Assembly (NCBI GenBank): GCA_023435825.1
Contig: JAEZMB010000099.1
Coordinates: 1 to 9,009, forward strand
From: Pseudomonadota bacterium
GTDB taxonomy: Bacteria > Desulfobacterota > Desulfovibrionia > Desulfovibrionales > Desulfovibrionaceae
Length of the DNA stretch: 9,009 nucleotides
Direction of reading: 5' to 3'
Below are positions 1 through 5,988 of this stretch, one piece after another. The notes under the pieces were generated by a model, which ran no database searches, had not been told where the DNA came from, and saw only the letters and a list, made by a program, of their open reading frames with translations. Numbering within the stretch: position 1 is the stretch's first letter; each line of letters starts with the position of its first letter. Position numbers and translations under genes: made by a program.

Positions 1-1975
1 ACAGGGAGCAGGCGTCGCCGCTGGCCCCGGCCGGCGCGGCCGCCACCAGCACGACGTCGAAGCGCCGCCCCAGGCCGTCCAACAGCCCGGCCACGGCCGG
101 CGAATCGAGCAGCCCCTCGGCCGCTTCCGGCGACAGGGCCGCCTGGCCGGCCGGCAGGGCAAACAGTCCGGGTTCGGGGCCGGGCAGGATCACGGCGTCG
201 CGAAAGACCTTGCCGGCCACGGCCTCGGCCAGGCCCGGGCCAAGCGGCAGGCCAAGGCGGGCATGGAGGCTTGGCCGGGTGAGATCGGCGTCCACCAGGG
301 CCACGGAACGGCCCGCCCGGGCCAGGGACGCGCCCAGTTCCAGGGCCACGGTCATGGCGTCGGCCGGGCCGGGCAGGAGGTCGGTGACGACCATCATCTT
401 GGGTGGCCGGCCGCTTAGGGGAAACAGCGCGTCACGAAGCCGCCGGACCGCCTGGGACCGGGAAAGTCCGGGCCGCCGGGGCAAGACGCCGGCCACGGGC
501 GCGCCAAGACCGGCCGCGCCGGCCGGAGTGAGGGCGGGATCGACGTAGGCGGCCAGCACGGCCGCGCACAGGGCCAGAAATACGCCGAGCACGAGGCCCA
601 GGGCCAGCATGAGCGACAGCTTGGGCCGCATGTAGTCGTCGATGCGCCCGGGCTCGGTGGCGGCCTCCACCAGATGGGCGATGGACAGGTCGAGAGCCTG
701 TCCGGCCACGGCCGCCCGATGGAGCTGGTTCAAGTTGCTTAAAAACAGTTCACCGGCCGCCACCCGGACCTTGAGCAGGGACTCGGCGGCGGCCCGCTCC
801 GGAAAAGCCATGATGCGGCCTTCCAGGGCGTCGAGGAGCGAACCGTAGGCGGCGTCCTGACTCTCCAGACCGGCGGTCTGGGCCGTGTATTCGGCCGCGC
901 GTTCGTTGAGGTAATTAAACGTCGGATCGGTGGAAATGGTCTCGGAGCCAAAGACCTTCTGGGACTCGCCCTTGATCAGGCGTTTGGCCTCCTCGATCTT
1001 GGCCTCGATTTCCTTGACCTGGGGGTGCTCGGCGGTCATGCGCGACTTGGCCACGGCCAGATCCATGTAGAGGTCGCGCAGGGTGAGCTTCAGGGAATCA
1101 ATCAGGCTGGAGCGCTGGGTGGATTCGCTGGTCTTGCGGAATTCCGGCCGTTTGGCCATCTGCCCCTTGACGTTGGCCAGCATGCCCTGGGCCTTGAGCA
1201 GCAGCAGCCGGTTGGCGTCGCGGTCGTTGTTGAGGCTGTTGTAGCGCTCCACCAGTTTTTCGGCCTCGGAGGTGAGATCCACGATTTTTTCGCGCTGGCG
1301 CAATTTGCCGAGTTCGGCCAGGGCCTTTTCGTAATCCTCGCGGGCGCGCGGCAGTTCGGCGGCGGCGGCGGCGGCCAGCTCCCGGCATTCGCCGTGGCGC
1401 AAGTCCGCCTCCCGGGCCATGAACGACCGGGCGGCGGCGTTGGCCAGGGCCATGGCCAGTTCCATGGAGTCGGCCGAGCTGGAAAATTCCAGGATGTCGG
1501 CGTCGTCCATCATGGCCGCCTTGAGATAGGGCCGGGGAAACAGGACGTGGACGATGGATTTGTTGGTGAGCTCCTCATAGGTCATGGGCCGGCGGCCGAA
1601 ACGCGGCAGCCAGGTGTCCACGGCCCAGCGCACCAGCGGGATGTACTCGACCACTTGCAAGGATTTGCGCTTGCGGGTCAGGTGCAGCTCGTCGAGCAGG
1701 GGCCTTACGACCGGCACGGTGGTGGCCAAATCCTCATAGGTGGTGCGCTCGGCGTCGGTGAGCGAGGCCGAGCCCATCATGGCCGAGTCGAGGTTCACCC
1801 GCGAGAGCAGGCTGGCCTTGGTGGAGGAGTGGTAAAGGTAGACCTTGGCCGAGGCCACGTACTGGGTCTCGCACAACAGCGTCAGCGCCAGGAGCCCGCC
1901 GGCCACAACGGCAAAGACCAGGGCCATGAGCCGACGGCGACGCCACAACAGGGCAAGGAGCAGGCGGAGTTCCAT
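1..1975 (-). CDS. Wzc/GumC-type polysaccharide co-polymerase with degenerate BY-kinase domain (3' end outside window)
   Basis: The frame is open for 658 codons from the ATG at 1975-1973 to the window's left edge, so the C-terminus is missing. The order of parts is that of Wzc/GumC inner-membrane proteins that control chain length and export. There is a basic N-terminus, then a first membrane helix at about residues 17-35, then a long charged periplasmic region with predicted coiled coil around 150-400. A proline-containing stretch (P442, P451) leads into a second membrane helix at about 455-477. A cytoplasmic CpsD/Wzc-like ATPase domain starts near 500. That domain keeps the Walker A' region (VDADLTRPSLH, 561-571) and flanking BY-kinase sequence. 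The P-loop reads LPGPADAMT (534-542), with Ala540 where lysine is expected. The Walker B strand reads FDVVLVAAAP (639-648), with Ala645 in place of aspartate. Kinase activity is therefore doubtful. Any C-terminal tyrosine cluster would lie outside the window. The start lies one base after the stop of the export lipoprotein gene and has no clear Shine-Dalgarno sequence, which suggests translational coupling. The family call is firm and the loss of activity is inferred. Confidence 0.9.
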   Translation of the reverse strand, partial: MELRLLLALLWRRRRLMALVFAVVAGGLLALTLLCETQYVASAKVYLYHSSTKASLLSRVNLDSAMMGSASLTDAERTTYEDLATTVPVVRPLLDELHLTRKRKSLQVVEYIPLVRWAVDTWLPRFGRRPMTYEELTNKSIVHVLFPRPYLKAAMMDDADILEFSSSADSMELAMALANAAARSFMAREADLRHGECRELAAAAAAELPRAREDYEKALAELGKLRQREKIVDLTSEAEKLVERYNSLNNDRDANRLLLLKAQGMLANVKGQMAKRPEFRKTSESTQRSSLIDSLKLTLRDLYMDLAVAKSRMTAEHPQVKEIEAKIEEAKRLIKGESQKVFGSETISTDPTFNYLNERAAEYTAQTAGLESQDAAYGSLLDALEGRIMAFPERAAAESLLKVRVAAGELFLSNLNQLHRAAVAGQALDLSIAHLVEAATEPGRIDDYMRPKLSLMLALGLVLGVFLALCAAVLAAYVDPALTPAGAAGLGAPVAGVLPRRPGLSRSQAVRRLRDALFPLSGRPPKMMVVTDLLPGPADAMTVALELGASLARAGRSVALVDADLTRPSLHARLGLPLGPGLAEAVAGKVFRDAVILPGPEPGLFALPAGQAALSPEAAEGLLDSPAVAGLLDGLGRRFDVVLVAAAPAGASGDACSL

Positions 1976-1976
1976 G

Positions 1977-2843
1977 TCACTGCACCGTGGTCACGCCGCC
2001 CTGGCGGTTGCTTAAATATTCGCCGGCCACGGGCTGGCTTTGCTGGATGACCGTGTTGACCTGGTTGACCGGTCCCTGGGACAGGTCGTTGATGGCGTCG
2101 CGCAGTTGGGGCAGGAAGATGACCAGACGCTCGGTGTTGATGAAGGCGTTGACCACCGCATTGAGATGATTGAGGAACTCGTCGATGTTGGCCCAGGTGC
2201 TCTTGGGCACGTAGAGCACGTCGCCGCCTTCCAGATAGCGGTCGAAGCCGGTGGTGCCCTTGCCAAGGCCGGTTCCAAGCTTCATATCCAGGATGTAGGC
2301 CTGGGGTTTGTCGGTGTCCATGCCCCGGAAAAGCACCACCGTGCTCTTGCCGGCGTTGTCGGTGAAGCCGCCGGCCCGGGCGATGGCTTCGAACAGCACG
2401 ATGTCGTGGTCCACGGCCACCACGCCCTGGGACTTGACCTCGCCCAGGACCAGGGCCGTCTGGCTGCGGATGCTCTGGGCCGTCACCGTCACCTGGGGAT
2501 CGATGACGTATTTGGCGTAGGCCCGGGTGAGATCGGCGCGCAGTTCCGACACGGTGCGCCCGCCGGCCGTGATCTCGCCGGCCAGGGGCAACTGGATGCG
2601 CCCGGCCTCGTCCACCCGCACGGCGGCCTTGAGGTCGTCGTGACGCCACACGGCCACGAGCAGCTCGTCGCCGTAGCCGAGCACGGCCCGTCGGGCCGGC
2701 GCGGCGGCCGAGGCGGCGGCCGGGTTTTTCGAGGAGGCGGCGGCCGGCGGCGGCGCCGTCGGTCGGGCACAGGAAACGAGCATCCACGCCGCGGCCAACA
2801 ACACAAGCGGGGCGAGGGATCGCGGGAGGGCACAGGCGGGCAT
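1977..2843 (-). CDS. Wza/GumB-type polysaccharide export outer-membrane lipoprotein
   Basis: This is a 288-residue outer-membrane polysaccharide export (OPX) protein, thought to form the exit channel for polymer made by the neighbouring machinery. The N-terminus is a lipoprotein signal: a basic start, a hydrophobic core, then lipobox LVSC with the acylated cysteine at residue 25. Ala26 follows, so there is no Asp retention signal and outer-membrane sorting is expected. An Ala/Pro-rich linker covers about 26-52. A Poly_export domain begins at GYGDELLVAVWRHDDL (from about 56) and runs to about 133. An SLBB-like domain (VLGEVKSQGVV onward) covers about 133-215, and a helical tail of some 70 residues ends the protein. 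It is shorter than E. coli Wza (about 380 residues), consistent with fewer periplasmic repeats. An in-frame GTG at 2879-2877 would add 12 residues. I chose the ATG at 2843 because AAGGA lies five bases upstream and the signal peptide is then of normal length. It is the first gene of the leftward unit and is followed after one base by the co-polymerase gene. Confidence 0.92.
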   Translation of the reverse strand: MPACALPRSLAPLVLLAAAWMLVSCARPTAPPPAAASSKNPAAASAAAPARRAVLGYGDELLVAVWRHDDLKAAVRVDEAGRIQLPLAGEITAGGRTVSELRADLTRAYAKYVIDPQVTVTAQSIRSQTALVLGEVKSQGVVAVDHDIVLFEAIARAGGFTDNAGKSTVVLFRGMDTDKPQAYILDMKLGTGLGKGTTGFDRYLEGGDVLYVPKSTWANIDEFLNHLNAVVNAFINTERLVIFLPQLRDAINDLSQGPVNQVNTVIQQSQPVAGEYLSNRQGGVTTVQ

Positions 2844-2848
2844 GGCAG

Positions 2849-2853
2849 TCCTT
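2849..2853 (-). promoter_or_regulatory. Shine-Dalgarno deciding the start of the export lipoprotein
   Basis: On the minus strand AAGGA stands five bases before the ATG at 2843-2841. The upstream in-frame GTG (2879-2877) has no comparable purine-rich motif before it. This supports the shorter product with a conventional lipoprotein signal. Confidence 0.6.
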
Positions 2854-2957
2854 TCGCTTATGATCTTGATCCCGCCCACCTACGGGATTTCAGACCCGGC
2901 GGCAAGACAGGCCCGTCGCGTTGTGGTCCGGGATGATCTGGTGTAAGGGGAGGCGCG

Positions 2958-2984
2958 CGTCCGGGCACGTCGTCTCGTCCGGGC
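2958..2984. repeat. Direct repeat CGTCCGGGC x2, candidate operator
   Basis: CGTCCGGGC occurs at 2958-2966 and again at 2976-2984, so the two copies start 18 bases apart. A shorter copy, GTCCGGG, lies at 2926-2932. Their position upstream of the HlyD-like gene would suit binding by a regulator. In such GC-rich DNA a chance repeat of this size is not unlikely, so the role is speculative. Confidence 0.3.
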
Positions 2985-2987
2985 GCT

Positions 2988-3001
2988 GGCGCGGTCGCGC
3001 C
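2988..3001. repeat. Short perfect inverted repeat GGCGCG-GT-CGCGCC
   Basis: Two perfect six-base arms are separated by two bases and lie about 30 bases before the HlyD-like start codon. It could be an operator half-site pair or a hairpin in the leader. It is not a terminator, since no T-run follows. All-G/C palindromes are common in this background, so significance is low. Confidence 0.25.
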
Positions 3002-3029
3002 GCAATCCGAAACCGCCTGCAGGCATGGC

Positions 3030-4037
3030 ATGACAGATATGAAAACCCTCTTGGGACTGGCCGCGGCGCTGCTTCTGGCGGCGGCCCTTCCGGCCTCGGC
3101 CGAAACCGTCTCCTTCCAGGGCAAGGCCTACTGCCCCATCCGCTACGACATCAACTGGCCGTTCGCCGCCAAGACCAAGGCGGCCCCCACCCAGGGCAGC
3201 GGCATCACGGCCAACGTCTACGAGATGCCCAAGGAATCCGTCGAGGAAAAATCCGCCGCCGAACTGGGGTCGGACATGCGCCGACTGCGCATCATCGGCG
3301 CGCCGGTCCAGATCGGCCAACATGTGGTGGAAGACCAGGTGCTTATCACGTATGAGCTGCCCCTGGAAAACCTCATGGCCGAAAAGCAGCTGATGTCGCG
3401 CGACGAACTCAATGGCCTGGAACACGCCATGAGCATCGTGCAGTTCCAGATCAGCACGATACAAAACCGCCAGCGGGAACTGGAGAACATGGCCGCCAAC
3501 CAGACCGTGGCCACAAACGAGGTCTCCAACAACGCCAGGGACATCGAAAACCTGCTTTTGCAACGGGATTTCCTCGAAGAAAAGCTCGCCCTGGCCCGCC
3601 AGCGCTACGACAACAACATCCTGCTCACCCAGTCCAAGTTCGGCAAGGACGTGGACCTCAAGAACCTGCCCCGCCGAGGCTACGTGCGCGCCCCGGGCGA
3701 TGGCTACATCCTGTGGCTCAACTCCAGCCTCGTGCCCGGCATGGCCTTTACCAAGCAGGCCCCCCTGGTCACCATCGGCAAGCTTGATCCCATCATCGTG
3801 CGGGCCTCGGTCCACGAAATCGCCATGCAAAAGCTCAAGGCCGGCGACCCCGCCACGGTGATCTTCAATGCCTGGCCCGGCGAAAAGTTCCAGACCACCA
3901 TCAGCAAGGTGGACTACGTGGCCCAGCCGGCCATGCTGCAGCAGCCGTCCTTCTATCTCATCGAGCTGTCCCTGCCCAACCCCGACCTGCGCATCAAGGA
4001 AGGCATGCGTTGCGACGTCGTGGTCGATCTGCACTAA
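3030..4037 (+). CDS. Secreted HlyD/RND-type periplasmic adaptor protein
   Basis: This 335-residue protein has the layout of a membrane fusion (periplasmic adaptor) protein, a family that bridges inner-membrane transporters and outer-membrane channels. A Sec signal peptide (KTLLGLAAALLLAAALPASA) probably ends after Ala24, so the mature protein is periplasmic rather than anchored by a membrane helix. The first lipoyl half-motif is at about 90-110 (GAPVQIGQHVVEDQVLITYEL). A glutamine- and glutamate-rich coiled-coil hairpin covers about 115-195. The second lipoyl half starts at YVRAPGDGYI (218-227), followed by a beta-barrel region (VRASVHEIAMQKLKAGDPA). The C-terminal motif KEGMRCDVVVDL is typical of the family's last barrel strand. 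An extra 40 or so residues sit between the N-terminal strand and the first lipoyl half. No ABC or RND pump gene adjoins it. The neighbours are polysaccharide genes, so a role in polymer export or modification is inferred. A weak GCAGG lies six bases before the chosen ATG; an ATG at 3039 is also possible and would still leave a signal peptide. It is the first gene of the rightward unit. Confidence 0.85.
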   Translation: MTDMKTLLGLAAALLLAAALPASAETVSFQGKAYCPIRYDINWPFAAKTKAAPTQGSGITANVYEMPKESVEEKSAAELGSDMRRLRIIGAPVQIGQHVVEDQVLITYELPLENLMAEKQLMSRDELNGLEHAMSIVQFQISTIQNRQRELENMAANQTVATNEVSNNARDIENLLLQRDFLEEKLALARQRYDNNILLTQSKFGKDVDLKNLPRRGYVRAPGDGYILWLNSSLVPGMAFTKQAPLVTIGKLDPIIVRASVHEIAMQKLKAGDPATVIFNAWPGEKFQTTISKVDYVAQPAMLQQPSFYLIELSLPNPDLRIKEGMRCDVVVDLH

Positions 4038-4047
4038 ACGGCCTGTC

Positions 4048-5979
4048 ATGCAACTTGTCCTTGCCCTCACGATAAACTGTCTCGTCTTCGCCGGCGCGGG
4101 CCTTGGCCCCATGGCCCTGCTGGCCCCGCGCCTGGGAGCCCTGGCCGTGGCGGCCCTGGCCCCGGCGGCGGGCTACGCCCTCTATTCCGTGGCCCTGACC
4201 TGGTGGCTGCTCCAGGAAGGCACGGCCGGAGCGGCCGCCTGGCCCCTGGCCGGGCTGCTCCTGGCCGTCTCGGCCGCCTGCCTGGCGGCCTGCCGGGACA
4301 CCATCCGCCCGCGCCTGGCCGCCGTGTCCGGCAAACGGCTTCTGGCCGGTCTGGCCGGCCTGGCCCTGTGCCTGGCCTTCCTGCTGTCCCCCCTGGCCAC
4401 CGGCAAGAAGGGCTATGACGTGTTTCGGGGCAACGCCTCGGATTCCTTCATCTATATGTTCATCGCCCGCTATTTCAACGAGCACCCCCGGGCCTGGGCT
4501 TTCGAGCAGACCCCCGAAGCCGTGGAAGCGGCCAGCCCCATGCTCGTGCCGGCCCAGTCCATGCTGAGCATCCGCTGGACTTCCGGGGCCATGCTCACGG
4601 CCGGCGCGCGCCTGGGGGGCCTGGGCATCGTCGAGTACCAATACGCCTTCACGCTGACGAGCTTTGTGCTGCTTTTCGCCGCCCTGCTCCCCTTCCTGGC
4701 CGCCATGGGCCTGTCCGCCCCGGCCGCGAGCCTGTCGGCCCTGGCCCTGTCCACGGGCTTTTACGCCCAGATGGTCCTGGACATCCGGGCCTTTTCCCAG
4801 ATCAACGTCCTGCCCCTGGTGGCGCTTCTCGCCCTGGCCCTGTCCCTGCCCGCCCCGGCCGGCCGGCGGGAAACCGTGGGCCGGCTGGCCCTTCTGGCCG
4901 GCTGCTACCTGGCCGCGTTTGTCAACTACACGGAAATATTCCCCATGATTGTCGGGGCCTCGGCCAGCTATCTGGTGCTGCGGCTGGCCCTTGGCCGGCT
5001 GCCCCGGACCGAGTGCGCCGTCCACATCGCCGGCTTCCTCCTGGGCATGGCCGCCACCTGGCCGGTGCGGTTTCTCTGGGGCCACATGCTGGCCCAGATC
5101 CAGTTCACCCAGGGCGCGCCCCAGCTGTGGAGCGAGGCCTATTTCACCTGGCTGTACCACAACCTGCCCTCGGGGCTGTTCGGCCTGCCGCTTATGGAAT
5201 ACGGCTTCTCGCGCCTGCCGGGCTGGGGCTTTTGCGATCTGCCGGGCTGGCTGGTCACGGCCCTGGGGCTGGGCCTGTGCGGCCTGTTCGTCCTTGGCGG
5301 GCTGCGGGCGGCCCAGGACGCCGACCGCCGCGCCCCGCTGTGCGCCTTGACCTTTTCCCTGGCCTCCCTGGCCGCCTTTGCCCTGTTCTGGCTGCGGGGC
5401 GCGCCCTGGGTGGCCGGCAAGGGGTTGTCCTATTTCTATCCCATGACCGCCGCCGTGGCCCTTTACGCCGCCCTGGCCCGGCCCGCCGGCCGGCCGACCG
5501 TGCCCCGGCCGGCCGCTCTGGCCGCCGTGGTCCTGGCCGGCGTCTTCTTGGCCGGCCAGCTTGTCGCCGCCGGCCTGCGCCCGGCCTATGCGGCGCTCAA
5601 CATCGACTACCCCCGCTATGTGCGCAACCACGGCCGCTACCGGGCCATCGACTGCAACATCGCCGGCATGCGGGACGCCCTGGCCCGGGCCGGAGCCCGG
5701 AGGCTGGCCGTGTGCTCGGCCGATCCCTGGAAATGGAGCTTTCTCGGCCTGTCCCTGGACGGCCCCTGGAAGGTGGTCGCGCCGAGGGTCCTGGCCGCCC
5801 CGGACGGCTCCGGCGAGGCCGAGGTCTTCGTGGCCCTGGACCGCGCCCCGGGCGGGCCGCCGCCGGAACTGGCCGCCTACCGGCTGGCCGAAAACGCCAG
5901 CTACGTCCTCTACCGGATGCCCCGGGAGGTGCTGGCCGGCCTGCTCCCCACCCTCACCTGCAACACCACGCCCTATTAG
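4048..5979 (+). CDS. Polytopic membrane protein, probable GT-C-type glycosyltransferase or polysaccharide polymerase
   Basis: This 643-residue protein has roughly 12 or 13 hydrophobic segments between residues 1 and about 510, then a soluble C-terminal domain of about 130 residues. I do not recognise a named family with confidence. After the first few helices there is a loop reading GYDVFRGNASDSFIYMFIARYF (split here as GYDVFRGNAS and DSFIYMFIARYF), with Asp124 and Asp132. An acidic residue in the first large external loop, followed by an aromatic-rich helix, is the usual catalytic arrangement in GT-C glycosyltransferases, which use polyprenyl-linked sugars at the outer face of the inner membrane. 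The size, the helix count and the extracytoplasmic tail also fit that fold. Lying directly before a Wzx-type flippase gene, it could instead fill the Wzy polymerase slot. The start is ATG at 4048, ten bases after the previous stop. The frame is open upstream to 3868, but that stretch overlaps the HlyD-like gene and is spurious. No clear Shine-Dalgarno is present, so coupling to the upstream gene is likely. Confidence 0.75.
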   Translation: MQLVLALTINCLVFAGAGLGPMALLAPRLGALAVAALAPAAGYALYSVALTWWLLQEGTAGAAAWPLAGLLLAVSAACLAACRDTIRPRLAAVSGKRLLAGLAGLALCLAFLLSPLATGKKGYDVFRGNASDSFIYMFIARYFNEHPRAWAFEQTPEAVEAASPMLVPAQSMLSIRWTSGAMLTAGARLGGLGIVEYQYAFTLTSFVLLFAALLPFLAAMGLSAPAASLSALALSTGFYAQMVLDIRAFSQINVLPLVALLALALSLPAPAGRRETVGRLALLAGCYLAAFVNYTEIFPMIVGASASYLVLRLALGRLPRTECAVHIAGFLLGMAATWPVRFLWGHMLAQIQFTQGAPQLWSEAYFTWLYHNLPSGLFGLPLMEYGFSRLPGWGFCDLPGWLVTALGLGLCGLFVLGGLRAAQDADRRAPLCALTFSLASLAAFALFWLRGAPWVAGKGLSYFYPMTAAVALYAALARPAGRPTVPRPAALAAVVLAGVFLAGQLVAAGLRPAYAALNIDYPRYVRNHGRYRAIDCNIAGMRDALARAGARRLAVCSADPWKWSFLGLSLDGPWKVVAPRVLAAPDGSGEAEVFVALDRAPGGPPPELAAYRLAENASYVLYRMPREVLAGLLPTLTCNTTPY

Positions 5980-5988
5980 ACACTACCC

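Larger units (their letters stand above)
2844..3029. promoter_or_regulatory. Divergent intergenic region, presumed promoters of both units
   Basis: This 186-base stretch is the only substantial noncoding interval in the window and separates two diverging transcription units, so both promoters are expected here. I see no convincing sigma-70 or sigma-54 promoter. A weak plus-strand pair, TTGTGG (2921-2926) and TGTAAG (2942-2947), is spaced only 15 bases apart. The region also holds a 9-base direct repeat and a short inverted repeat on the side of the HlyD-like gene. That the region carries promoters is inferred from layout rather than from a recognised motif. Confidence 0.5.

Noticed and set aside
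1025..2050. 341-codon plus-strand ORF antisense to the co-polymerase
   Set aside because: Low-complexity Gly/His/Gln-rich translation; the minus strand has the complete Wzc/GumC layout.
2844..2879. GTG at 2879 as start of the export lipoprotein
   Set aside because: It has no Shine-Dalgarno and adds 12 residues before a normal lipoprotein signal; the ATG at 2843 has AAGGA at good spacing.
2987..3004. Possible sigma-54 promoter beginning TGGCGCG
   Set aside because: The expected GC element at the -12 position with correct 10-base spacing is not present as TTGC; the match is only to the -24 half and GC-rich background explains it.
3025..3033. Two-codon ORF ATG GCA TGA overlapping the HlyD-like start
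   Set aside because: The nearest Shine-Dalgarno-like sequence is one base away, too close to initiate there; probably coincidental.
4038..4047. Search for terminators, tRNAs, CRISPR arrays and insertion sequences
   Set aside because: The gaps between genes are only 1 to 10 bases apart from the divergent region. No hairpin with a T-run, no tRNA-like fold, no spaced repeat array and no transposase were seen anywhere in the window.
2880..4112. 410-codon minus-strand ORF antisense to the HlyD-like gene
   Set aside because: The composition is typical of an antisense shadow, and it would remove the divergent promoter region.
3994..5631. 545-codon minus-strand ORF antisense to the membrane protein gene
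   Set aside because: Its product is low-complexity Gly/Gln/Arg/His-rich sequence without domains, as expected when GC-rich codons are read antisense. The plus strand encodes a coherent membrane protein.
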